The translations under genes were made by a program, and so were the position numbers. Under the pieces are notes generated by a model. The model was given only the letters and a program-made list of their open reading frames with translations. It searched no databases and was not told where the DNA came from. A stretch of 64,000 bases of DNA from Hyphomicrobiales bacterium (GTDB lineage Bacteria; Pseudomonadota; Alphaproteobacteria; Rhizobiales; Rhizobiaceae). The stretch's first letter is position 1. The number at the start of each line of letters is the position of its first letter. Of the stretch, positions 26,399-35,640 are shown one piece after another. The stretch is taken from assembly GCA_900471485.1 (NCBI GenBank), contig UCEU01000004.1:1-64000 (forward strand). Reading direction: 5' to 3'.

Positions 26399-26828
26399 AA
26401 AGGCTGCCCTGCAGGCGGCCTTCGGTTTGACGCGGCCGTGCTTTTGCCAGTTGCATTGGCCTGCGTCTCGGCAAGCTGCGTCAGCTTCTGACGTGGGCTT
26501 TTCCTCGGCAAGAGTGGCTTCGAGGAGCGGAACGGCGTCCTTCAAACCAGGGTGCCGTATCGGGCGATCTCGTAATGCTCGACCGCCTGCGCCGACGAGA
26601 TGAGAGCAGCGTCGAGGCAGAAGAACCCTTGAACTCCCCCTGATTCCTCGCCCTCGGCGATAATTCCCTGGATCGCCTCGCAGGCCTTGCCGCATGCCGC
26701 CGCTCGATCTCTACTTAAGGAATCGCGCTTTGCCTTCTTCCGACTGCGCAGAGCGCGCCATTTTCGGGAGAGCCTTCAGATCTGTTTCTGCGAAATAGAT
26801 GTCCTTGAGCGTTGCCAGAAAAAGTCGT
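26399..26828 (-). pseudogene. DUF892 (YciE/YciF ferritin-like) pseudogene
   Basis: Minus-strand frames give TLKDIYFAETDLKALPKMARSAQSEEG, a stop, then AACGKACEAIQGIIAEGEESGG, SAQAVEHYEIARYGTL, a stop, and in another frame LKDAVPLLEATLAEEK. These are the successive blocks of a DUF892 protein with a deletion in the middle and a frameshift near the C-terminus. Two better preserved relatives lie at 27631-28029 and 28425-28928. A GGAAC-type promoter remains upstream. Confidence 0.8.
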
Positions 26829-26881
26829 CCAGTGGCTTGGCGGGCGAATTCGCGTAATGATCGTGATGGTAGATGCAAGGT

Positions 26882-26906
26882 AACCTTCGTAAAGTTTCTT
26901 TGTTCC
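26882..26906 (-). promoter_or_regulatory. Candidate EcfG/RpoE2-type promoter (of DUF892 pseudogene)
   Basis: GGAAC at 26906-26902, 18 bases, TT at 26883-26882 on the minus strand, about 54 bases before the first recognisable DUF892 codons. Confidence 0.4.
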
Positions 26907-27029
26907 AGCGCATATCGAACAAAGATCGGCAGCAGAAAGCGTGACTAGCCGCTCAAGGGGGTATTGAGCCCCACCGAACTTCCCTAACCAAGCGAAGTTG
27001 CCGTTCACGACAGCGCGAACGGACGAAAG

Positions 27030-27320
27030 ATGAGCGAGTTCAAGAAGAGCGAGACGGTACCTGGAGACCAAGTCTCAAGGGAAGACCAAGGCAAGGGCGT
27101 TAAAAAACAGACGCCGCCAACGAAGATCAAGGGCCACGACGTCAAGGCGTCGAGGACCAACCAGGAGTGTATCGTCGTGAGCCGAAATCCGGCAGGAATA
27201 CTAAGTGACGCTCAATGCCAGTCATTACACTATATCGGTTGCCACAGCTTCGCGGCTAGGAAAACGGCAGAGATCATCCTTGATGATGCATTGAGGACCG
27301 CGATCAATCGATTGGGCTGA
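27030..27320 (+). CDS. Hypothetical protein, uncertain
   Basis: A 96-codon frame with a hydrophilic first half (KKSETVPGDQVSREDQGKGVKKQ) and a possible helix at the end (AEIILDDALRTAINRLG). AAAGATG precedes the frame but no clear ribosome-binding site is seen. No family recognised. It could be chance. Confidence 0.3.
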   Translation: MSEFKKSETVPGDQVSREDQGKGVKKQTPPTKIKGHDVKASRTNQECIVVSRNPAGILSDAQCQSLHYIGCHSFAARKTAEIILDDALRTAINRLG

Positions 27321-27630
27321 ACGTACGGCTTGTCGACCCTTCGACTCGCTCAGCAATATCCCGACCATAACTGTCTTCCTCAACCGGGTCGGTTGAGAAG
27401 TCGGGGCCGAATGTGGCGAACTAGATCATAACCGACTTCGCCTTTTCGATTGCTTCAGAGTCGACAATAGCGCCGTTAGTCTGAGTCAAATGAACTGAGA
27501 TGTCTCTCCCCCTCGCCGATGAATTTCACATCAATGCTCGAGAGGGTACTTGAAACAGTTTGATTTATGATCGGCATTCTCTTTTTCTCCACCAGCGTGC
27601 GTCGCCAGGAGCAACGCACGCATGAGCTTG

Positions 27631-28029
27631 TCAGGCGGCTTTCGCGTTCACGGTGGTTTCGGCGATCTGGGAGAGCAACTCGTCGGTTGTCTCTTCTTCA
27701 TCGAGGGTCGTCTCGAGCAGCTCAGCCACATCGTCGAGGCCGAGCGTGTTTGCCCAGGTGACCATCGTGCCGTACCGGCTGATTTCATAGTGCTCGACGG
27801 CCTGTGCCCCGGCAATCAGTCCCGGATCAAGAGCATCGGTGCCCTTGAACTGCTTCATAACCTCCTTGCTCTCCTCGATGATGCCGAGGATCGCATTGCA
27901 GGTCTTTTGCTGCGCAGGTCTTTTGATAAGCTCGAATATCTGTCCCAGCCGCTCGATATGAGTTTCGCTCTCACCCTCATGGGTTTGAAATGCCTGCTTC
28001 AGGTTGAGCGAGTAAGCAGCCTCAGCCAT
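27631..28029 (-). pseudogene. DUF892 ferritin-like protein, N-terminus frameshifted
   Basis: The frame from 28029 covers 132 residues of a DUF892 protein: TCNAILGIIEESKEVMKQFKGTDALDPGLIAGAQAVEHYEISRYGTMVTWANTLG and TLDEEETTDELLSQIAE. The expected N-terminal part YETLKDIYFAEKQILNALPKM lies in the same frame upstream but runs into a TAA with no start. One frame over, the bases read EPNLNDF after an AGGAG site, as if one base had been lost. The protein could be made only from the internal ATG at 28029, without helix 1 of the ferritin-like bundle. Confidence 0.7.
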
Positions 28030-28424
28030 TTTAGGAAGCGCATTGAGTATCTGCTTCTCCGCGAAGTAGATGTCTTTGAGCGTTTCATAGAAAAGTCGTT
28101 GAGGTTTGGCTCCTTAGATCACAGCCCTAGCGGCGATGACTGCTACCTCAACGAATGAGAATGCCAGAAGTTGCTGCATTGCACAAAATTAACGGCGCGG
28201 TGCAAATGCAATGTAGCAGAGAGACTGTTGGAAAAGCCTCGTAGGCGATGATTTGCGTCGTTCGGATCATGCTGAAGCAATTGGGGGCGCGCTTCAGCCA
28301 TCGAGGTCGTCTCCGAGGCGCTCAGGTTGTATCCGCGCAGGGTTACTGCGTTGAACTGTAGTGCGACAGAGACACCTGCGGCGGTAAGGCCGCAGGTGTT
28401 CTGGTAGAGGCGCTCTTGCGTGAT
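28030..28424. other. Intergenic with remains of the DUF892 5' end
   Basis: The first 90 bases still encode the frameshifted N-terminus of the neighbouring DUF892 gene. The other 300 hold no recognised gene. Confidence 0.4.
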
Positions 28425-28928
28425 TTACGCGGCCTTTTCGGCGTTCTGGTTCACGACCTTCGTCGCAATCGAGGTCAGGGCGATGTCTGTTGCCTGCTCT
28501 TCATCGAGCGTGGTTTGTAGGAGCTTTGCCGCATCCTTCATCCCAAGTTCCAGCGCCCACGTCCGCAACGTGCCGTAGCGAGACATCTCGTAGTGTTCCA
28601 CCGCCTGGGCTGCAGATAGAAGTCCGGCGTCGAGAGCAGGGGCACCCTTGTATTCATCCATAATGCCAGAGCCCTCCTTGACGATCCCCATGATGGCATC
28701 GCAGGTCTTCTGTTCGGGCTTCTTACCGATGATCTTAAAGACCTCTTCCAGGCGCTGAACATGCACCTTCGTTTCGGCCAGATGTTTTGTGAACGCATCC
28801 TTGAGCTGCTTGCTCTTGGCGGCGTCGTGCATCTTGGGCAACGTCGCGACGATCTTGTTTTCAGCAAAGTACACGTCTTTCAAAGTGTCGTGGAACAGCA
28901 CGTCGAGCGTTTTGGGTTCCTTGGCCAT
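28425..28928 (-). CDS. DUF892 (YciE/YciF) ferritin-like protein
   Basis: This 167-residue intact member starts TLDVLFHDTLKDVYFAENKIVATLPKM. It has the His/Glu/Asp positions of the ferritin-like four-helix bundle (HLAETKVHVQRLEEVF, SAAQAVEHYEMSRYGTL, TLDEEQATD). These proteins are stress induced and have a dimetal-site-like core; a specific activity is not established. AAGGAGC precedes the ATG. It lies 78 bases downstream of the YflT-like gene and probably shares its promoter. Confidence 0.88.
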   Translation of the reverse strand: MAKEPKTLDVLFHDTLKDVYFAENKIVATLPKMHDAAKSKQLKDAFTKHLAETKVHVQRLEEVFKIIGKKPEQKTCDAIMGIVKEGSGIMDEYKGAPALDAGLLSAAQAVEHYEMSRYGTLRTWALELGMKDAAKLLQTTLDEEQATDIALTSIATKVVNQNAEKAA

Positions 28929-29006
28929 GATAGGCTCCTTGGGTTCGATAGTTTCTGGCTTTGGTTGAACGGCAGCCCAGCGAAGAGGGAGGCCGGACTC
29001 TTGCGA

Positions 29007-29608
29007 TTACACCCGCGGTGTCCGTTCGACGCGTAACCGCTCCTGATCGATCTGGTCGGGTGCGTAGGGATCAAGTGTACCGTCGAATGTCGTCCAGCCC
29101 TGCGCGTTGTAGACTGTCCGGCGTTCGATAGGATCCACCCAGTTCGAACGCTTCAGGATCGCCTCTGCTTCAGGGGCAAGGATATCATCCACCTTGGCGG
29201 TCACCAATGATCCCCCCGGCGAACGCCTTCAGCGTACAGATTGGCGTCTTCGTCAGACACCCCGGCGCCAGTTTGTGCGCCGATCAGGCCACCACCCGCC
29301 CCGCCGGCGACTGCACCTGCTACTGCCCCAACGGCCGTGGCAGTAAGCCAGCCTGCTGCGACGACTGGGCCAAGGCCAGGGATGGCCATAATTCCCAGTC
29401 CCGTCAGGAGCCCACCAGCTCCGCCAACAACAGCCCCCAAACCAGCACCCGATTCAGCGCCTGTTGCTGCGCCCGTCCGAGTGGAGTGTTGGCCCGCATC
29501 GTTGGACACAATGCTGATGTCCCTGGAAGGCACGCCAGAAGCCTCACGCGCGCTGACCGCAGAGCTCGCGTCCGTGTAGTCGTCAAATAGGCCTGTTACA
29601 GTTTTCAT
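29007..29608 (-). pseudogene. YflT-like stress protein with glycine-rich membrane segment, frameshifted
   Basis: Two frames form one gene. The first (29608-29201) encodes MKTVTGLFDDYTDASSAV, the general-stress YflT-type fold, and a Gly/Ala-rich segment, ending EGVRRGDHW and a stop. The second (29207-29007) continues with LVTAKVDDILAPEAEAILKRSNWVDP and ends DQIDQERLRVER, the normal C-terminal half of the same rhizobial family. The join is a run of six C (plus strand) at about 29213-29218; one more base would restore the frame. Either a true mutation, a slippage site or a sequencing error. Confidence 0.75.
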
Positions 29609-29647
29609 AGACTTTCTCCTGATGAGGTTCGGACCGCCCGAAAGCGA

Positions 29648-29965
29648 TTACATGGCGACAATGTTGCCCTGATAGTCGAGGCTGACCTTGACGGGCTTGC
29701 CGTCCTTGCTGGCAGACGCCTGCCACACGCCCTTGTCGTCGAGCTTCAAACCGGTAAGACCGCTGTAGCCGGCCTTTTCTATGCGGTCCTTCGCCTGTTC
29801 CTCGGTAAAGCTGTTGGCCCCGGCGACAGGAGCAGTGGGGTTATTGCTGTCAGGCGTAGCCACCGCAGGCGTGTTGCTGTCAGTCGACGGTACAGGCGTA
29901 ATCTGGGCAAAAGCCATCGTGACCGACGCTCCGAGGAGCGTCGCCGCGAAAATCATCGTTTTCAT
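29648..29965 (-). CDS. Exported PepSY-like protein
   Basis: This 105-residue periplasmic protein has signal peptide MKTMIFAATLLGASVTMAFA. A Pro/Asn/Thr-rich linker follows, then a PepSY-like domain (FTEEQAKDRIEKAGYSGLTGLKLDDKGVWQASASKDGKPVKVSLDYQGNI). GAGGAAATCC lies before the ATG. It is first in a row with the YflT-like and DUF892 genes and has an EcfG-type promoter 49 bases upstream, so the three form a likely general-stress operon. Confidence 0.8.
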   Translation of the reverse strand: MKTMIFAATLLGASVTMAFAQITPVPSTDSNTPAVATPDSNNPTAPVAGANSFTEEQAKDRIEKAGYSGLTGLKLDDKGVWQASASKDGKPVKVSLDYQGNIVAM

Positions 29966-30013
29966 TTGGATTTCCTCGTTTTCTCGGATTGGTTCACACA
30001 TCCGTGACAACAC

Positions 30014-30038
30014 AACACGCCTCGTCACTGTATGTTCC
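30014..30038 (-). promoter_or_regulatory. Candidate EcfG/RpoE2-type promoter
   Basis: GGAAC at 30038-30034, 18 bases, TT at 30015-30014 (within CGTGTT) on the minus strand, 49 bases before the PepSY start codon. Confidence 0.55.
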
Positions 30039-30329
30039 TGAGACTTGGCGATTTCGCGGGAGCGGCTTGAAGCCTATCCGCAGACGCCTAGCTTGATCCT
30101 CCTGGAGGAAGTGCAAATGATCAGAACTACCAAGGCGTCTGTTCGGCCCGATCGTGCGGTAAGTGCCAAGTGGTCAGTCGGTTTCCCTACGAACCACTCG
30201 ATATTCGTGGCTTGCCATCGTTCTTACCTTGCAATTGTTCAATCCGTCCCCACTTAAGGTAAAGTAGCAGATACCGCACGGGCGCTGCTTTTAGGGTAGT
30301 AAATCCCTAGCCCCAATCAGGAGGACGCG

Positions 30330-30476
30330 ATGTCTTCCACCGCAAGAATTCCCAGGCATGAACGTGCAATTCGATATCTTGGCGGATTTAGATATGTCGA
30401 TTTGATCGTCAAATCGGTCCCCCTGATAGCTGTGGCATTTATCCTCTACGTCATATTGCAAGGCACCTTCTGGTAG
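30330..30476 (+). CDS. Small membrane protein (48 residues)
   Basis: A short gene with an AGGAGG site 5 bases before the ATG. The product has a basic N-terminal half (ARIPRHERAIRYLGGFRYVD) and one transmembrane helix (VPLIAVAFILYVILQGTFW). Basic cytoplasmic and hydrophobic C-terminal organisation is typical of single-pass small membrane proteins. Function unknown. Confidence 0.5.
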   Translation: MSSTARIPRHERAIRYLGGFRYVDLIVKSVPLIAVAFILYVILQGTFW

Positions 30477-30555
30477 CCGCTAACGCGCAGGCATTTTTAT
30501 CGCATTGTGCCTTATGACCGCGGAGCGGTTAAATTCGACCGATATGAGGTTTCCC

Positions 30556-30822
30556 ATGACAGAACGTACGCTTGAGTCTGAAATCACCTTTTCTCGCCCC
30601 TTCGCTTTAAGTCCCCTGGTAGTCCCGCTTGATGCTGGCACCTACCGACTTGTGGTGGACGAAGAGCTGATAGAGGGACTGTCATTCCCCGCCTACAGAA
30701 GAACGGCGACGCATCTGGAAATACCAGCCTTGGGGGTCAATATCGGCACTAGGCAGTTGCTGCAGGTTCATCCGCGGGATGTCGAGGCGGCAATGAAAAA
30801 GGACGCCGAGGCGGATCAATAA
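30556..30822 (+). CDS. Conserved hypothetical protein
   Basis: This 88-residue protein has ITFSRPFALSPL, AGTYRLVVDEELIEGLSFPAYRRTATHLEIPA and a C-terminal HPRDVEAAMKKDAE, a pattern known from small rhizobial proteins of unknown function. It starts at the ATG of 30556, since the upstream codons are not conserved-looking. No membrane segment. Confidence 0.65.
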   Translation: MTERTLESEITFSRPFALSPLVVPLDAGTYRLVVDEELIEGLSFPAYRRTATHLEIPALGVNIGTRQLLQVHPRDVEAAMKKDAEADQ

Positions 30823-30859
30823 TAAGCACCTCGGTGCGAGTTTGGCGAAATCTGTTTTT

Positions 30860-31345
30860 CTATTCCTGAAGGATCGTAACGTCATGAATGCCCGCGTTGG
30901 CGGCCAGTTCCCTCCCTGATATCTCATCAATCGAAATGCGGAAGAATATCGGGTTGTCACGTTCGTCCGAGCCGGCCCCCGGTTTCGAGGAGCCGGGCTC
31001 CCACCAAAACGAACGTTTTTGTAACAGCGACCAAGCATGCAGGCGTTTGTTGTGCCACTCGGGAGCATCGGGAAGTTCCTCGTACCTGCCCTGAACCACG
31101 ACGCTGTTCCAACGGTGATGTTCGCCGCTGGCCTCCACTTGGAGGCATGCGTTCGGATTGCTGCGCATCCAATCTATCTTTTGCCCGGTAAGGGAGAAGA
31201 CATAGAGCTGCTTCGCTTCGAACGCATAGTGTACCGGGACAACATAAGGTCGGTGATCGTGAACACAGGCGAGGTGACCGACATTTCCGTGGTGTAAAAG
31301 TTCCCGGCTTTCCCACTCGCTCATTTCTCTGACGGGTATCGTCAT
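30860..31345 (-). CDS. Pyridoxamine 5'-phosphate oxidase-like flavin-binding protein
   Basis: This 161-residue split-barrel protein begins VREMSEWESRELLHHGNVGHLACVHDHRPYVVPVHYAFE and continues with YVFSLTGQKIDWMRSNPNACLQVE, the FMN-binding face of the PNPOx-like family. Such proteins bind FMN, haem or F420; the substrate is unknown, and an actual role in vitamin B6 synthesis is unlikely for this short type. Probably coupled to the 118-residue gene just upstream. Confidence 0.82.
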   Translation of the reverse strand: MTIPVREMSEWESRELLHHGNVGHLACVHDHRPYVVPVHYAFEAKQLYVFSLTGQKIDWMRSNPNACLQVEASGEHHRWNSVVVQGRYEELPDAPEWHNKRLHAWSLLQKRSFWWEPGSSKPGAGSDERDNPIFFRISIDEISGRELAANAGIHDVTILQE

Positions 31346-31355
31346 GGCCTCCTAA

Positions 31356-31712
31356 CTATACTGGGATGCTGCGTCGCGTTCCCCGACGCTTGGTAGATAG
31401 CGGACGTGGCTTTCCATGCGCCTTGCGGTCCGTGTTCTCCAATGTGGCCGCGAACAACTCTTGGGCATACGCAATCGCCGAATCCGCGTCAGCGGGCGAA
31501 AGTTTTATCTCCTCGCATTTCGTCCGCATGGCGCGGCGAATATCGGAGAGCACCTGTTGCACGGCGTGCTCGTCTGCGGCTTTCAGAAGCAGGTTAAGGG
31601 AGGTCGTTGCAACAACCTCGAGAACTGTTATCCGCCCCTCGATCTCGCCCATCGAGGGAATCGCACGGTTTACGCCGTTCCCGTAACCGTCGCGTTTGGC
31701 ATTGTACATCAC
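31356..31712 (-). CDS. Conserved hypothetical protein
   Basis: This 118-residue, mostly helical protein has RITVLEVVATTSLNLLLKAADEH and IRRAMRTKCEEIKLSPADADSAIAYAQEL. The pattern is seen in unannotated rhizobial proteins. CACTCCTC on the plus strand gives a GAGGAG site before the ATG. It ends 10 bases before the flavin-binding gene, so the two are likely co-transcribed. Confidence 0.6.
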   Translation of the reverse strand: MMYNAKRDGYGNGVNRAIPSMGEIEGRITVLEVVATTSLNLLLKAADEHAVQQVLSDIRRAMRTKCEEIKLSPADADSAIAYAQELFAATLENTDRKAHGKPRPLSTKRRGTRRSIPV

Positions 31713-32284
31713 ACACTCCTCGTGACACTCGGCGGATCCTGTCGGCAGGTGTCTGCTGCGCGTGGACGGGACTAGGGCGAAAATCGATCGCCAGCGGATT
31801 AGCCAGATCGTCTGGTTAGACCATTCCGTTATGATCAGGGCTCTGCCGGCATGAATGTAGCCGCGAACTGATGATCAGGATGCTGCACAAAGGGGTCACT
31901 GACCCGAAGCACTACACGACTGAACTAGAAAGCGCTTTTGGACGCCCTCAGGTCGCGCTCTATGCTCCGAAGGGTCTCCACCGCTATGCAATTCGGGGCC
32001 TCCCGTCGGCGAACGATGAAGGCTTTCCTTCGCCAAACGAAGGTCACCGATTTGATGGGCGAGGGCGCTGTGCAACATGCCGTCCTTTACCTTATCGAAA
32101 AGGAGCTTGTTCGGCTTCGGGAACATCCCTGCAAAAACCAGCGGCCGCGCAGATTGAATAGCCATCGAACGACTGGCCGTCCGCCGAGTAGTCCCGAACG
32201 CCGGAAAGGCAATCGCGACCCGCGGTGACCGACTCGGCATCGTGTGGTAGTTGTTCAGGGATAACGAGTCAGGAAGTTGTCTGC
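31713..32284. other. Region without a recognised gene
   Basis: About 570 bases. Frames on both strands are open for up to 150 codons, but none has a family match or a credible start site. It may be a decayed gene. Confidence 0.35.
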
Positions 32285-33259
32285 ATGAATCTACAGATCG
32301 ACATGTTTTTGGAGGAGCCGTCAAAGGCGCCAGCGAAGACAGTCTCCGGCCCGCGATCATCGCGCCCTACCACCAGTGCGGTGGCAGAGGCGGACATGGT
32401 CGCTCACCTAGCCGCAACGGGTCGCTACCGGATCCTGACGAAGCTTGAGCCTCGGCGCGTAGCGGAAGTGGTCCGACCGGAGTTTCCGCTCAGAGGCGTC
32501 ATCGTCGACACCGAAACCACCGGCCTCAGTCATCGCAAGGACGAAATTATCGAGATCGGCGCCATCGCCTTCAGCTTCGATGAACATGGTACGATTGGTG
32601 ATGTGATTGGCGTCTACGGCGGCCTGCAGGAACCCAGTGCTCCCATCCCTGCCGAAATCACCAGGTTGACCGGGATCAGCGATGACATGGTGGCTGGACA
32701 GCTCATCGATACACGAGCGCTTCGGTCGTTGATCGAGCCGGCAGATCTCATCATTGCTCATAATGCGGGCTTCGACCGGCCATTCTGTGAACCGTTTTCG
32801 CCGTTGTTCTCCGGAAAGGCATGGGCCTGTTCCAACGCCGAAGTTGATTGGTCGTCACGTGGTTTCGAGGGAACAAAACTCGGCTACCTCATTGGCCAAG
32901 CGGGCTTTTTCCATGAAGGACACCGTGCCGTCGATGATTGCTTTGCCCTACTGGAGGTCCTCGACCGCAAAGGGGACCAAGGCTTGGCAACGCCATTCTC
33001 TGAGCTTTACACGGCCAGCCAGCGCTCGCGTGTCCGTATCTTTGCCGAACACAGTCCCTTCGACATGAAGGATCATCTGAAGGCACGCGGCTATCGCTGG
33101 TCGGACGGCAGCGACGGTCGCCCAAAGTCCTGGTGGATCGAGGTAGACGAGCCTGATCTCGAGGGCGAGTTGTCTTACCTTCGAACCGAAATCTATCTTC
33201 ACCCCGAGGCCGACCCGCCGACGCAATTTCTGACGGCATTCGATCGCTTTCGCGCATGA
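32285..33259 (+). CDS. 3'-5' exonuclease, DEDDh type (DnaQ-like)
   Basis: This 324-residue protein has a central exonuclease fold with all four acids: Asp75/Glu77 in VDTETTGL, Asp164 in AHNAGFD and His213/Asp217 in HRAVDD. The N-terminal 70 residues are a variable leader. The C-terminal 100 residues (FAEHSPFDMKDHLKARGYRWSDGSDGRPKSWW) resemble the add-on seen in stand-alone DnaQ-like nucleases of alphaproteobacteria. It likely trims 3' ends in DNA repair rather than serving as the main PolIII epsilon. The GTG/ATG further upstream (32225) is less likely. Confidence 0.85.
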   Translation: MNLQIDMFLEEPSKAPAKTVSGPRSSRPTTSAVAEADMVAHLAATGRYRILTKLEPRRVAEVVRPEFPLRGVIVDTETTGLSHRKDEIIEIGAIAFSFDEHGTIGDVIGVYGGLQEPSAPIPAEITRLTGISDDMVAGQLIDTRALRSLIEPADLIIAHNAGFDRPFCEPFSPLFSGKAWACSNAEVDWSSRGFEGTKLGYLIGQAGFFHEGHRAVDDCFALLEVLDRKGDQGLATPFSELYTASQRSRVRIFAEHSPFDMKDHLKARGYRWSDGSDGRPKSWWIEVDEPDLEGELSYLRTEIYLHPEADPPTQFLTAFDRFRA

Positions 33260-33307
33260 CGGCCAGCTGGATCAAGCACCCCACTTGGGGAACCTCGCTT
33301 CGGCCCG

Positions 33308-33655
33308 TTAGTTAGCGGTCCTGACCGGAGTTCGGGAAAGTGTATGGATCTGCATCAGCCTTTCCTCGGCGTTGGCGAGCCGCTTGAGGATGTCGCAATC
33401 GCCCGTCCCGTCGTAATCAAAAAACTCGCCGAGGAAGGTCATTGGGCTTACTTCCAGCTCCCTGGCGATCAGAACCAGTACGGAAGCTGAAAGCCGGTTG
33501 GTGCCTTGCTCATATTTCTGAATTTGCTGGAATGACACGCCCAGTCTTTCCGCGAGTTCGGACTGAGAGATACCCCGCGCGGCCCTAATCGTCAGAAGCG
33601 CTGCGCCAATTGCACGATCAATCTCTGAGGTACGGTCTGTGTTGATCCGGGGCAT
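33308..33655 (-). CDS. XRE family transcriptional regulator
   Basis: This 115-residue protein has a Cro/CI-type HTH (AALLTIRAARGISQSELAERLGVSFQQIQKYEQGTNRLSAS), the form common in rhizobial small regulators. A short helical tail follows. No sensor domain is seen. Target unknown; it converges on the exonuclease gene. Confidence 0.87.
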   Translation of the reverse strand: MPRINTDRTSEIDRAIGAALLTIRAARGISQSELAERLGVSFQQIQKYEQGTNRLSASVLVLIARELEVSPMTFLGEFFDYDGTGDCDILKRLANAEERLMQIHTLSRTPVRTAN

Positions 33656-33830
33656 CGATAATCCCTGTCTGGAATGAGGATCTCATCCACCGGTTTCTAG
33701 CGAGTTTTCATGCTTCACGATACTTGGAGTCAGGGTAGGGCGGCCATACAATCCTCGCGGGAGGCTGAGCAGCTCGCTGACCGCCTTCGGCTCGCAGCAG
33801 CGATGAACGAACACCCTCGCGATTAGTTTG

Positions 33831-33932
33831 CCACTCGGACTCGAGAACGAGTGGGTCGCGCGTTCGATTCCACTTACGGCGAAGTATGCCGCATCAATGC
33901 TTTGCCCGGAGAGAGGGTCAAAGCATTGATGC
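33831..33932. repeat. Hairpin and palindrome at the left end of repeat copy 2
   Basis: Two inverted repeats. CCACTCG at 33831-33837 pairs with CGAGTGG at 33848-33854. GCATCAATGCTTTG at 33891-33904 pairs perfectly with CAAAGCATTGATGC at 33919-33932 around a 14-base loop. The second lies downstream of HNH copy 2 and is partly degraded in copy 1 (about 12625-12664). No T run follows, so a simple terminator is unlikely. Confidence 0.55.
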
Positions 33933-34556
33933 GGGCGGATAAGGTGCTGGCGATATTAAATCAAGCCTAACGCGCGCAGTCTCTTGGCCAATTCTCAGCG
34001 ACGTCGGCCGCGCTCGTCTGCTTCATCATCGAAGCCAGGTGGTTTAGTTTTTACCCAACTGACGAACTTCTGAATCGCGGGGTCATTGAGAATAGCTGAG
34101 ATCGTGGAGAACTTCTTTGCCAACTGGGCGTCCGTGAAGGCTGCATGTATATGGCTATGGCATATCCGATGCAAAGAGACCTTGATCTTGCCACCCTTGC
34201 TTTTGGGAACAAGATGGTGATCCTCGATCTGGTCGTTAGGTATCACCTGCTCGCAGAGCGAGCAGACGACGGGTTCCGACTCGACATCTTGCGAAGCGAA
34301 ATCGTCTCTGTACTTGCGTGCCATCGATTTGGTGTCTCTCTATCTGCTGTCAGACTGCGTCCGCGCCGCTTCGATAGACCATCCCCGGGATGCCGACAAT
34401 ACCGAGCCTGTTTCAACCAGGCATTGGCGCTTGCATGGGAGTAAGGATGATCAGCCCGATTCGTCGATCCTCGAGACAAGCGATAGGGAATTATACGATA
34501 TTGCCCATGTGTTGCGGTCTCGCTTTGGCAGGTCGTCGGTTCACATCTGTTCAAGA
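33866..34556. repeat. Large repeat, copy 2 (carries HNH gene)
   Basis: Direct repeat of the 12604-13203 segment, about 21 kb apart, including the HNH gene and both flanks. It contains about 90 bases (near 34410-34510) that copy 1 lacks. Confidence 0.8.
33995..34324 (-). CDS. HNH endonuclease (copy 2)
   Basis: This 109-residue HNH protein has the same Cys21/Cys24, HHLVPKSKGG and RICHSHIH zinc/catalytic layout as copy 1. Differences include CEQ for CER and DHH for GHH; catalytic residues are kept. It sits next to the nrd operon end but shares no transcript direction logic with it. Substrate unknown. Confidence 0.85.
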   Translation of the reverse strand: MARKYRDDFASQDVESEPVVCSLCEQVIPNDQIEDHHLVPKSKGGKIKVSLHRICHSHIHAAFTDAQLAKKFSTISAILNDPAIQKFVSWVKTKPPGFDDEADERGRRR

Positions 34557-34635
34557 GCATGAGCGGCGACGAGTATTTTTGCTTAGCGTCTGCGTGCACG
34601 TCGTGGGATCGCGCCTCCCACCGCGACCACCCCAA

Positions 34636-35640
<1,005 letters not shown>

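Noticed and set aside
31896-32360. 154-codon minus-strand frame
   Set aside because: Open but without a recognisable domain or start site; overlaps the exonuclease 5' end. At best a relic.
33840-33885. T-arm-like sequence (GCGTTCGATTCCAC), possible tRNA end at repeat copy 2
   Set aside because: The stem beside the loop does not pair properly and no acceptor or anticodon arm can be built around it.
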